DNA of 64,000 nucleotides from Owenia fusiformis (taxonomy: Eukaryota; Annelida; Polychaeta; Sabellida; Oweniidae). The translations under genes were made by a program, and so were the position numbers. Below the pieces are notes generated by a model, which searched no databases, had not been told where the DNA came from, and was given only the letters and a program-made list of their open reading frames with translations. Every line of letters starts with the position of its first letter. Position 1 is the first letter of the stretch. Positions 49,629 through 62,000 of this stretch are shown here, piece after piece. The stretch spans positions 31,926,926 to 31,990,925 of the forward strand of contig CAIIXF020000002.1 in the NCBI GenBank assembly GCA_903813345.2, read 5' to 3'.

Positions 49629-50106
49629 TATTCAGGAAAATAACTTGCTCAGAAAATGTACATGATGAACAATTCTATCCTCTCAATACAAATCAATTAA
49701 TAACAAGATTATCATTGTAGTATAGATTTATTTTAGCTTTTAGTTGGGGATGTAACATCAAAGTATTGTTTCAATCAAAATAATTGGCACTCACATCAAA
49801 GTCTTTTTGGTTTCAAATACATTATTTTCACTGAATGCCTTCCGACATTACAGTAATTGACAGCAATTTTTATCAGATTTTTTTCAACAACTTTATAACA
49901 AGGTAAGCCAATGGAATATTCTGCAGTTCTGGGAACTCTTAAAGTACAGGGTGACCGGAAAAAAAGGAGACCATTGAAATAGGCAATATCTCCTAAAATA
50001 GACTAGTGACATCAATGAAATTTTGCATACATCAGGACAGTTCTATGGAAATTTGTTCCTGAAAGTGTCAATACAAGCAGTCAACTGGTTCAGGAGCTAT
50101 GATCAT

Positions 50107-50307
50107 TTACATAACATGCTCCAAATAGGCGCAATTGAGACCAACGCAGAGCTGGATACATTTGGCAAATACCCTTACATATTCCGACCTTGTTATGGCA
50201 TTACATTTAGCATTTATTGCCACCTTTAGGTCAGCAATTGTCTCAGGATTGTTTTGGTACACATTGTCTTTCAAATTGCCCCACAAAAAGAAATCAGGTG
50301 GATTCAA
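50107..50307 (-). pseudogene. Transposase C-terminal fragment (left arm)
   Basis: PPDFFLWGNLKDNVYQNNPE followed by TIADLK is the region just after the last catalytic Asp in Tc1/mariner transposases. Open to a stop at 50107, but with no upstream catalytic domain. A broken remnant. Confidence 0.75.
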
Positions 50308-50561
50308 ATTTGAGGTGTATGGAGACGAAGCTTATCTGACCTATGGCTTCTGACTCAGTGGTCCCACTCAGTTACAGTATCATCCTAAGGAGGTTTTGGG
50401 CAGCCCTTGGTTTTCATATGGGATTTAATTGTGCCATATAGTGGTTTTAGTAACATGGCACTATGCCCAATACCTAAAGTGACTCTTAAGATTTGGTAAA
50501 TCAGCACTTTGGCAACAGGATGATGAACCACATGTCAGATAACCCTTCATTGCCATTACAG

Positions 50562-50693
50562 CCTAGACTTGAATCCTGCTGATTTCTTTTTGTATGGATA
50601 TTTGAAAGACAATCTGTACCAAAACAATCCTCAGACTATTGTTGACCTAAAGAAGGCAATCACTGCTATATGTAATGCCATAATAATGCCATA
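50562..50693 (+). pseudogene. Transposase C-terminal fragment (right arm)
   Basis: Plus-strand reading YSLDLNPADFFLYGYLKDN then LYQNNPQTIVDLKKAI, mirror copy of the left arm. Includes the D-L-N-P motif and ends in an early stop (ATGCCATAG). Confidence 0.75.
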
Positions 50694-51576
50694 GAGGGCA
50701 GAACATGTAAGGGTAGTTTGCCATATGAATCTAACTCTGCGTTGGTCTCAATTGTGCCTATTTGGAGCATGTTATGTAAATGATCATAGCTCCTGAACCA
50801 GTTGAATGCTTGTATTGAAACCTTCAGTAACAAATTTCCATATAACTGTTCCAGTGTATGCAAAATTTCATTGATGGCACTTGTCTAGTTTAGGAGAAAT
50901 TGATTACTTCAATGGTCTCTGATTTCTTTACTAAAAATAAAAGTAAGAATCTGTCCTTTTCATAAAAAGTAACTCAACTTTGCAAAGAATTTCTTTGAAA
51001 TAATGGAGCACATGGGATTTGCAAGGAAGGTACTTTTTTAAACTAATTAATGTGAAGCATATAAACCTCAATTTACTACAGCTTATAAATTACAACAATG
51101 TATGTTGTAGAAGACCTTTTAGGTCCTTAAAGGTTCTAATCTCTATTACATTGAATCCCAATAGTGGTCACTCCACATTCCTTAAAGGGTCTGACCATAA
51201 AGGATATAACCATATAGTTAGGCTACATGAGCTCTAACCCATATATTAAACAAAATATCTTAAATTATGTGTCTACAAAACTAAAATTGCACAACTTTGC
51301 ATTTTTAATGTTAAGCATTGCTGGTTTGATTATAATGTAAGAAATATATACACCATATGTACACTAGGATGTCTAATGTCCTGTTATGTACAATGCGTAG
51401 TTGGTGAAGTTATGTACTTTGTACAATCTAATGGAAATGGTTATTTACAATGACTTTGAAACTAGTCTTGCATTAAATCTCAAATCCTCGTGCACTTCAT
51501 ATATTTTCTCTGCCATTCTATCGGTTAATATGTGCTGATTACATGGAAAGTATTGGGTACTTTGTGCAAGTACTAA

Positions 51577-52100
51577 CTGACCAATTGGGTGTTTTTATCT
51601 CAATTTTACTGACCAATTGAGTGCTTTCACCTCAGTTTTACTGACCAATTGGGTGTTTTCACCTCAGTTTTACTGACCGATTGAGTGCTTTCACCTCAAT
51701 TTTACTGACCAATTGAGTGCTTTCACCTCTATTTTACTGACCAATTGGGTGTTTTCACCTCAGTTTTACTAACCAACTGGGTGTTTTCACCGCAGTTTTA
51801 CTGACCAATTGGGTGTTTTCACCTCAGTTTTACTAACCAACTGGGTGTTTTCACCGCAGTTTTACTGACCAATTGGGTGTTTTCATCTCAGTTTTACTAA
51901 CCAACTGGTTGTTTTCACCTCCGTTTTCCTGACCAATTGGGTGTTTTCATCTCAGTTTTACTAACCAATTGAGTGCTTTCACCTCTATTTTACTGACCAA
52001 ATGGGTGTTTTCACCTCAGTTTTACTAACCAACTGGGTGTTTTCACCATCAATTTTCTGACCAATCGGGCGTTTGCCCCTCAGTTTTCCTAACCAATGTT
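51577..52100. repeat. 32-bp minisatellite with CCAAT in each unit, about 16 copies
   Basis: Unit tactgaccaattgggtgttt plus tcacctcagttt. Alternating variants (gaccaattggg / aaccaactggg) make a 64-bp dimer in the middle. Starts about 800 bp downstream of the CRAMP1 stop codon. No reading frame of interest. Confidence 0.95.
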
Positions 52101-52474
52101 GACTTTTAAATTGCACTTTGGTTGAATAGGCCTCACATTTGTTATTAAGAGGAGGAATTAAGAAAGCACTTGCATGGATGTAGCAAGGCACAAGGCAATT
52201 ATCTGATTGCCTCATCAAAATTTTACAGGAAATATCATATCAAACTTTTTTTTCAATTGAAACTGTGAACATCATTCTAAGTATTAATTCCCCTTTAATT
52301 CAAATTTGCCTCAACAGTTTTCTATCAGTGTACACTTTTTCATGCTTCAAGACCTTTCCAAAGTATCTTTCATTCCCTGAATAAAATCTTCAATTCATCA
52401 AGAGTACAAGGGGTCTTTGATTGCAGAGTCTTATTAACAAAATTCTTGAAGATTGTAATTCATACTCAGTATCA

Positions 52475-52735
52475 TGTTTACGAATAGGAGGGAAAACCCC
52501 ATGATTCAATTGATGACATACGATTTCCTCCTTCGCTCACCTCCTTTCCCAGAAGTACTTACCCTCCATCTTGGTTTTTAAAGTTTTCAAATTAACCTAG
52601 TTTTAGACCAATCAATGATTGACTTGCTTAACCAATCAGCGACGATGTCATCTCAATACAGATTTACATTATAATCGTATGTCATCTTTGAACCCTGGGG
52701 TTTCTCCCCCTCTTATGTTTACGACAACAGCAGCA
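52475..52735. mobile_element. Small foldback element downstream of CRAMP1
   Basis: Arms GTTTACGAATAGGAGGGAAA...CCCC and GATGACATACGAT pair with the complement of 52672-52735 (about 80%). It lies in what is probably the CRAMP1 3' UTR or just beyond. Confidence 0.6.
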
Positions 52736-52895
52736 GTTAGATTATTTATCACAAAAAACATATAGATGTTAGAACCAGTTGAAGAGTCTTAGGGGTCCTG
52801 ATGCTCATCTTGCAATTATGTTTAGAAGAGGTCTTTGTTGTTGTCCCATGATCAGCAAAACATAGATCATATTTCCAAGGGGTCCTTATCTTTAA

Positions 52896-53027
52896 TCATA
52901 CCAAATCATTGTGTTTGCGTGGGGTCTCTGGGGTTGCAGCGACTTGTGCTGCAAGATCTGCAAATTTGTTGCCAAAATCGAGGCTGTTTTCACTGAACAT
53001 AGTCTGCATGGCTGATTGTACATCAAC
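52896..53027 (-). CDS. CRAMP1: CRAMP1 last coding exon and stop
   Basis: Residues 1024-1066 followed by TGA at 52898-52896. Encodes the conserved C-terminal block (FSENSLDFGNKFADLA) and a short Pro/Arg/Lys tail. Acceptor atatttcag. An ATTAAA hexamer overlaps the stop region and is too close to act. Another ATTAAA (minus strand, about 52298-52293) is a possible poly(A) signal some 600 bases downstream, but no strong AATAAA was found, so the 3' end of the transcript is open. Confidence 0.95.
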   Translation of the reverse strand, partial: VDVQSAMQTMFSENSLDFGNKFADLAAQVAATPETPRKHNDLV

Positions 53028-56000
53028 CTGAAATATAAGATTAGAAATTTTTTTTTTAAAGCTAAATCATTGAAAATAATGATTTAAACAATTGATCATA
53101 AATATCATATTAAGTGTTGTTAAAAAACATGTTTCATTTAAGAATCAATAAATTTACACAAATATTTCTTATATTTCTTAGTAACTTTAAAATGAAAACA
53201 AGCTGAACATGAAACAGAAAGTTGAATTTTAAGATTGTTGTCATCTGTCAACCAAAAAGATTACAAATGAAAATATTGCCCATAAAATAAGTTATAGGCA
53301 GGGTGAAGATCCTATTCAATCGTCACAGTTAAAAACATTTTTTTTTTTTTTTAATTTTTTTTCTCAATATACATTTTCACGACACAAGACAGGATACAAG
53401 TGATTTGCTGTGAGCCGTTTTTACAAAGGAAATAGAAAATACAAAGAATACCAAATTCGACACACAAACCCATTCCAATCACACGACATTCATTCATATC
53501 ATGCATACCACACACATACAATCACTTATCAAAAAAATTTTCCAGTCTGAGACCTTCGTTTAAATAGGCTTGAAATCCAGCACAAGTCAGTGGCATGTTG
53601 GAATAATAAGCTCTATGAACATAGTATTTTAATATCAAAAGGGAAAAGTTAAACTTTCTAAAATGTTTCCTATCGAAATACCCAACAATGATGTGTTGCT
53701 CATTTTCTCTCCATTGATCTCCGAAATATTTTAAAAGACTTAAAAACATGTACTTACATCGAATCTCGAGTTAACAGAATCACGAGATGCATCATTGAGA
53801 ACTGCTGATGGCAAATCCAACTGTCCACGTTTCTCTGGAGATGCATCCCCACCAAGCAACTGACTAAACGAGAAATCCCCCATTCCATTCAATGAGTTCA
53901 TCCATTGTGTTTCTGGACCGGGGGAAGGTGGACATATTTTGAACAAGGATTTATTTGGGGATATAGGATTTTCAGGTTGTTGATTCTTTTTAGGGGTTTG
54001 GGCAATGCCGCTTTTCTTGATGGCATGAGCTAGCATATCCTGTAGACTTACATCTCCATCTAAGCTCATGGACCGCTCACCATCAAAACCTGGAACAAAA
54101 CAATACAATACTGCAATAAAATACTGAAGATTATCTTTTCCGAAAGTTGCAGTCAGTCTGATTCTAATGTAGATATGTAGATAAATTTAATCAACCTGAT
54201 CCCAATGACAAGTTTGCTCAAGAAATACACATTATTGGAGATTAGAAGTTCAAATCAAACCCAGTGGTCCAGAATGCTAAAGTTTACAGAACTTTTGATA
54301 ATGATATATCCCTGTCTTTTAATCCCAACAAATTAGGCCATCTAGAACACAATGTGAATCTAAATAGTAAATACAGCAAATTCTTTAGAAAGACAATAAA
54401 AGTATGACTGAATCAGATGAGCAAAAAGTGTTTCATCTCAGGATTCCTAATATTGTCTCACCTGGCATGGATATATCCAAGAGAGATGAAAGATTTGGCA
54501 TATTGACTGATGGGCCACCATTCTCTGGTATTGAGATCTCAATCTCCTTGGGGCCAGGGCTGATGGGATTGACAGCCTGCTGTGGCATCCCCTGAAATAC
54601 AAAATTGAATGTGTGCTATATATAGGCTAGTAGTTCTATAATGCGCAATATCTAGTAGCACTGCACATTAATACATGGATTTATATTTACTTACATAATC
54701 AAACCATAAAGCTAACTACATGTCTTATATGATATGTCTATTTCAAGCAATCAGTAAATTGGGTTACAATTGTTTTCCAAAAATACAACATTCAAGTTAA
54801 TGTGATCACTCTGCAGTCACTAAAATGTTACCTTACCCAAAATAGCCAACTTGTGGTGTCCAAACTAACATTATTTGCCCTGGACCAGGGTGGATAACGA
54901 CCACAATAGCCCGACACTAAGTCCCGACACTATGGCTCCACCTATTGCTCAAGTCAATGTCGTAAAATATAAACCTTCTAAACTAGTACTTATACCCTGA
55001 GAAGAGGCCACGCAATAAACAATCAATTATCACCCAGCCTCACCTGTATTGTGATGGGTGACCCTTGACGACCAGGATCTGGTGATCCGACTCCATTCAT
55101 AAATATAATAGGGGAATCGGTACGTGTCATCTGATGTGATGTCACTATTGGTCCTTGCATCATTAATGGAGACCCCACACTCGTCGTAGATGCTTGCCCA
55201 ACTGGCGCCACCTGGTGAGAATTTTGGATGAGGATAGGTGACCCGTTTGATGCTGGAATAAATGCAAAACTGCTGTTGAAAATGCTGAATTCATTACCTA
55301 TGCTTTACACTTTTAATTTTAGATATGCTAATTTGTAATGATTATGAACAAGTAGCTTTCATTCTTAATTGTTATTTTGAACATTGATATCACATTTGAA
55401 CTTCACAAAGAAGCAGTTTTAGAAAATATTTAACTTCAACTTAACTTCTTGAAGCATTGTTAGTTGAAAGATAGACATCCATACACCAGGAGTGCTAACA
55501 TAACTGATTATTACTTATCACATAATCAAGTATAACACACATAACTATCGAGCAGGTCTTGGAGTGTTAAGATGAGAACAAGTTAGATCATGTTTTAACA
55601 TGCAAAATGTCACCACCTGCCATTTGTTAAAGATGTCGAACACTGAACACTGTCCACAAAAAGTTGGAGACCATAACAATATGTCATCACTTCTGTTGGT
55701 GGCATAAAAATGAGAATTAGTGACTATTTGCATCAGGTTTAACGAGTATTTTCACTTTTCCACTAGATTCAGACAAAAAAATCTTGCAAAGCTTCATACT
55801 TAGTGAGAACTGGAGAGACTTGTAGCAAATAACTTACAATTGTAATTTGGTGCAATCTTTGGTGGAGTTATCCCAGCTGGTGGAGTTCCTGCCCCAGCTT
55901 GATTAAGTGGCATAAACGACCCAGTGCCAGCAATGTGGGGAGAGTTAGGGAGCATAGTTAGAGTGACCATCTGACGGTGGGGCACTTGTGTCTTTGGGAG

Positions 56001-59000
56001 CAATGTTCTTTGTACCACCATGGGTCTCCGCACTAGCGCCCTCTGTCTCCTTGGTCTCGCCATGATGATGTCATTCGCTCTCTGGAATAATAAAACCAAA
56101 TATATTTCACTTATACATGTATAACATAGCAAACAAATCATCTGAGAAATGTTTACATCAAAACCGACTGGATAAGAAAAAGATTCAAAAACGAGACACA
56201 TAATACATGTGACACAACACAAAGAATCATGTCATTGTACCTTTGGTACTTCAAAATAGCATTCTACTTACACAAGTATTCCACTTACAGAAGTGTTCCA
56301 CTTACATAGGAGTTCCACTTACAGAAGTGTTCCACTTAGGGGAGGCATCAAAAGTTCGATGTCGGATCAGAAACTAAATAAATCTAGTTTTGACTCTGAC
56401 CCCCCCTCCCCCCAAACTAATTACCATGAAAGTTGGTCACTGACTTCCGGTTCGAGAATTTGAAAAATTATTGCTAAACACGATCTAGTTTTTGTTAATT
56501 CCTATCGTAATTTGCGGCTTTTAACAAATATTGATAGAAAAGAATCCATTATAATGATCTTAACGAAGAAAGCATCAGGTAAAATCTTTATTTTTAAACC
56601 ATTCCAAGGCATTCTAAGTCGAAATTGCCAAAAATTTGAAATTTTGAAATTTGTTGGATAGCAAACTAAAATGGGTTTGAACCCCCTCCCCCCCTCACTA
56701 GATTTATTTAGTTTTCTATCCGACATCGAACTTTTGATGCCTCCCCTTACAGAAGTGTTTCACCTTACATGTTTACTGTATTTCACTTACATTGCCTGCT
56801 ACATTATTGAACTGTTTATATAATCTCTGCTCTGGCATATTGGAAGCTGCAGTAGGGATAAGTTTAACTGGTGGCACTTTGTTAGGCACTCTAAATACAG
56901 TATCCTTTCCGGCCTTCTCTCGTGTTGGTGAAACTGAGACCTGTAAAGATACGAGACATATTGCAGAATTTCTGATAATCAAGACATGAAATAGTCACTT
57001 GTCTAATGTCTATGTCAGGGTAGTAGCCAGGTTTTGCTCCAGGGGGTTCACATTTGACAATTTTGGCCCAAAATCACTCGAAGAGCTCAGAATGATGAAT
57101 CCCCCAAAACCTGCCTAAGGGCCTGATTGTTATCATCTCAGGTAATCATGAGAACAAAAAATAATTAAGAGATGTATCCCATGATTAAGATATTACTTTA
57201 TAGATATCAATCATCTTTGAACCATCAGAAAAGGAAATATTGACCAAAAGTCATCAAACAAGTTTTGTAGTGATTTAAACTTCTGCCATCTCTTTTCTAA
57301 AAATGCAGGAAGATGAAAACAGAAACAAGCTTAGGGGAATTATTGCAAGTCAAAGTTACGAAACTAGAATTAAGTAAAGTCATACTTATAGAGCAATTAC
57401 ACATTAAACAGGGCATTAACATGCAAAATGTCACCACCTGCCACTTGTTACAGATACCAGGACCTGTTACAGACAATGACTGCAGATAACCAACTGCCAA
57501 CCCACCATACACAAAAAATTGGGAGACTATAACAATATTTCATCACTTCTTGTGGTGACAAAATATCACATCCAGGGAACTGCTCAAAACTAGAACTAAA
57601 TAATTATATTAAACATTTCAACTGACCTTTGGACTTGTTGGTGAGTTTGCATTAGGAGCGATAATCCTCTGTGATCCCTTTGAAGTATTCGGACTTCTAA
57701 CACCTCTTTTCCCAGGTGCCCTTGATGTAGGACTTTTAGTACCTTTGACAGGGGATGAAAACTTTGGCTTAAGTTTACCACACTGGCACAAAATTGGTGT
57801 AGCACCACGCCCAATTTCCTTCAAACGATTCAGATCACTGTGTTCAGCTCTTGCGAGGTATATAAGTCTTTGTAGAGAGTTCATTAAATTCGATAAATAT
57901 ATCATCTCAGTATTTTTCACCTTTCTCCACTCATATTCCAAAGTTATCACATCTGGTTTGCCTAATATAAGGTAAATCTCTGCAATTGTGATTTTTCCAG
58001 CATTTAGATGTGTTAATCCCTCCTGTACTTTCCCTTCTATATCTACTTCCAATTGTTTAGTATTTTCATTTTCACCATCTTCGATGTTGGGTTCAACACT
58101 AGCACCTGCAGAAGTACTAGGTTCTTGTTTATCATGGCTAAGATCTGTATTGTTATTGGTTACCTGACTAGAATCATCCATTTTGTTGGTCTTTGTTGTA
58201 TCATCCTCAAGTTTAGTCTCAGAGATTTTTGTATCTTTCATTTCAGTGAACCTTACACCAGTATCAGATTCAGTGTTGATGGGTTCATCAGTTTTGATTG
58301 CACTTATGGTTGGAATATTGCCTTTTGTGTTAACAACAGCATCATCTGTCCTTTCATTTTTAATGTCACTAGATTCGTTTGGACCATCTGGTATTTGATC
58401 TTTTTCAGTGGGTTCACTCGGATCTTCATGTTTAGCTTTCGCTGCCTCCTTTTCAAGAGTTCTTTCAGATGTTTTGTCACTTTGTCCTTTACTATCAAGC
58501 TGTGATTGTTCTGTTTTATCCGACTTTTTCCCTTTTGGAGAATTACCAGTTAAATCTCCCTGAACTGAAAACATCATAAATAGTCATTTTTAAAGAAGTT
58601 TTAATGTAAATCTCACACGACATGTATCTACATGTATTTATGCTACCAATTCTTTATGAATGCAAACCAAAAAATTTAACGAGCTTAAATAGATGATAAA
58701 TGCTACTCAAGCATCTGAGTTTATCTTAATATAATGCATAGCCCTTCATCACTTAAAATAGAGTGAGAATAGTTAAACAGATATCTACATACTTTTTATT
58801 TGTTCCTGGTAGGCTTCAAACCCTATTCCAGTTATAGGTTTCTTGGCAATAGGTTTGAGAACCAATGGGTGCATGGTTACATTGCTGGGTGTGGTGACTG
58901 TAAAGATCTCTCCAGAGTTAGGCCTCGTGCCTAAATTCTATGAAGGTTAAGACTCATAACAACCAACTACTACATTTCATACTGTTAGTAATCTGGAATG

Positions 59001-62000
59001 CTTAAATCTGTTATGGTTCTAATTGCCATGAATTCGGGGCATTGACTACGTGTTAGCCAGCAAGGTTTCTTTTGTAAAACAAAAGGGTATGGATAAAAAA
59101 TAATATTAAAAAAATTGTTTATGTCTTTATAGGTCATTTTATAGCATAACACTGATTTGAATTTCATATTCCTCTGGCCAAAATTTAGATTTCAAATGTG
59201 GAATCTGCAAATTTGTACTTTTTTCCGAATAAAAGTTTCACATTTTAAGGATACTTGTTTCTCTTCTGGTGTTCTCCATTTCTTCTTCAAGAACTCTAGG
59301 ACATTTCCCGCACGTTTATCAAGTTTCACTTTCATGCGCAATCGAGGATTCTGAGCCAGTGTTTGTACTCTTACCCATGATTCATTGTTCTTTGGCTTGA
59401 ATTCTATTGTTACATAGTCGGGTAGTTTTACAATGTTCTCATCAGGTTTTGTCTCTACAAAGCAATAGGATGTCATTTAAACTAATTGAAATACTTATTT
59501 TGCATCTTGGGTATATTGTCATCTATATAATTTGGTAAAATAAAATAGTAAAGTTTTAGCTAAGTTAAATCTACTTGGACCACTTTTTCATGAACCAAGG
59601 TACAGACCAACATTGACCATGTTTAAAATCCATCACTCTTTTGAGTCAAGGATCTCGGTAGCACTCATAACCACCTCTCTCCCCCGCCACCTCCCCCTAC
59701 TTCTTACCAGTTTCTATGTTGTTGAGTTTCTTCAAGGCTCTACATACAGGAGTCCTAACTCTTATATTCTTGCCATTCACTTTTACTGAGGTGCTCCTGT
59801 CAAATAACAAATGCAATATATGTATTTCAATCTAGTCACTCTTAACAAAATAACAATGTAATATTAAGTACTAAGATGTGCAATTTCAACCAGTTAAATT
59901 CTTCAGTATATTCAGTCTATTAAACATTGTAGTTTTCTGCATTAAAAAATTCTGAATTCAAAAAGTTTTGCAAAAATTAAAATTCTGCATAGTATTCAAT
60001 GGTGATGTAAGGTGGAAACTCATACACATACTCAAAATCAAAGATAAATGTCCTATGAATTGAAAGGGTATATAAAAAAAACATCATTTTGTTCATCAAA
60101 GGATGATGATTTTTTCACCTAAGTTAGCATAAATCTTACCCTTTGTTGATGAGCTCTCGCAGTTTATCCAAGTTCTTGTCATCTAACTCTAAAATAATTT
60201 AAATAAATATGAATTTAAATATGGTTTATTTTATGATAAGGCATATTTGAAAAACACAATGTATTTGGACACATTGAGTTAATGGTAATATCAGTCATTA
60301 CTTACTTCGAACTTTACGCCTCAGTTCCCCATAGTTTATCAAAGCATATAACTCCTGGGTCGTCTTTTTTACTTCAGATTCTGGAAAATTTGGCAAAATA
60401 TAGGTTTTATATATACAAGTTCATGGATGCCATTTTCATTTTCCCAAGATTGTGTACTACTGTTTCTAAACTTTGTTCGAGTTTTTGGTGAATTTGGCTG
60501 TCAACCAGCAGATAATTTGTTAATATTCTAGTTTTATATATTTTACAGGGCTGTAGCCAGGGGAGGTTCGAGGGGTTAGAGCGAATCATACAGTTTTACA
60601 CCATTCTGATCACTTTTCACGTGATTTTGACCATTTTGGGCCAAAGTTGTGAAATGGGAGATTAACATTTGACAATCACTTGAAAGGTAATCAGAAAGGT
60701 GAAAAACTACATGGATTTGAAAGAATTTTCAGCTGGGGGATGGGGGTCGAACTTCCCATACCTCCCTTGGCTACAGGCCTGGTATTAGATAACCCACCTT
60801 CCTGTATATCAACATATTTAGCAATTTTATGCCACGTCCTATAGTAGAAATGTCGGACTTGTTCTTTGTTCTTCACCAAGTGTTCTTCACCCTTTTTCTT
60901 GCATTTTGTTGTTATTAGATTGTGAATCGCATCAAAGTCTTTGCCAAACTGTAAAATAAGTCAATTCATACTTAAAAACAATCAACATACATTACTAGAA
61001 CATATAGATAGAGCTGGCATCAAATGTCGGAATGGTCGATTGTCAGTCGAATGCTCTCTGCGACACCCATGTCGACACAACGCCTCTTGATCGACAGTCG
61101 GAACTCACAACATAATAAGCTATTTCCCTATGAATTAAAATCTTTGTTACTACCTGCTGTATGGTGTATTTTAGTGAAGTTTTACCGCCTACATTTTCAA
61201 ATTTTCTTTTTTGTTTTGATCGACTTCCTGCTCTCGAATTAGGTCTCGGGGCCCCTCGAGATTTACCCTTGAGATTTATTTTCAATGGCTGCCCGGAAAT
61301 AACAACAGAAACCGTAGTTTTATATCTATTTATTGCTTTTTCGTCAAAGTCTGATACTTAAACATGGTTTACATGTAACTTAAGTTAAATATAAAACATA
61401 CAAGTGAGGATGACTATTGTGCATCGTATTGCTAATTACAAGCCTAGAAAATCTAAAATTCAGACGGATTTTCTTCAATTTTTTTTTCATTTTTCGAATA
61501 TCATTGGACCCGACAATGTCGATATCGTTGTCGATCGAGAGCTCCGACATGTCGACATTAAAATCCTATTCGATGCCAGCTCTACATATAGAACATATAG
61601 AACTGGGCTTTGTTTTGTACAAGCTGCTTTCTCCCTAATCATATTACCGTATTTTGAACTTTTCATGAATAAAAACAAAATACACCCTAAATAAAAACAT
61701 TGATTGTTCATATATCTATATAATTTTGAATAGAGCAAAGTGCATCTCTCCACTCATTCATAATGTTGCATAAATGTATGACTACACATATGAGTAGCCA
61801 GGGGGCCATTTCTCGAAAGTTTCATTATTAACGAGTCGTTAATTCAATTGTTCCGTTTCTCAAAAGTTAACGATTCTCGATGACGTCATAGTTTTTGACG
61901 ATTTAATTTATTTGTTATCCATGATTGATGCGCTGTCCATAGAAACAATCCAAGATTCGCTATTAATGATTCGTTAATAATGATAAGTTTCGAGAAACGG

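Larger units (their letters stand above)
49947..50920. mobile_element. Inverted (tail-to-tail) pair of Tc1/mariner 3' ends
   Basis: The left arm begins TA|CAGGGTGACCGG (49945-49958). The right arm is its reverse complement (about 80-85%) from about 50540 to 50920 but has lost the outermost dozen bases. Each arm carries the same C-terminal piece of a Tc1/mariner transposase: minus strand 50307-50107 with PPDFFLWGNLKDNVYQNNPE, plus strand about 50562-50693 with SLDLNPADFFLYGYLKDN then LYQNNPQTIVDLK. No N-terminal or DNA-binding part exists, so the structure is a defective foldback. Confidence 0.85.

Noticed and set aside
52540-52580. Possible start exon of another minus-strand gene (ATGGAGG|GTAAGT)
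   Set aside because: It lies inside a small inverted-repeat element, and no downstream exon could be found.
57745-58505. Plus-strand frames of 76 and 150 codons opposite CRAMP1 exon 9
   Set aside because: Antisense shadows of a genuine, phase-consistent exon; hydrophobic composition follows from the complementary acidic codons.
59192-59254. Extension of CRAMP1 exon 7 to the next in-frame stop
   Set aside because: Would end the protein early and abandon eight downstream exons whose phases fit perfectly; the CAA|GTATCC donor restores the frame.
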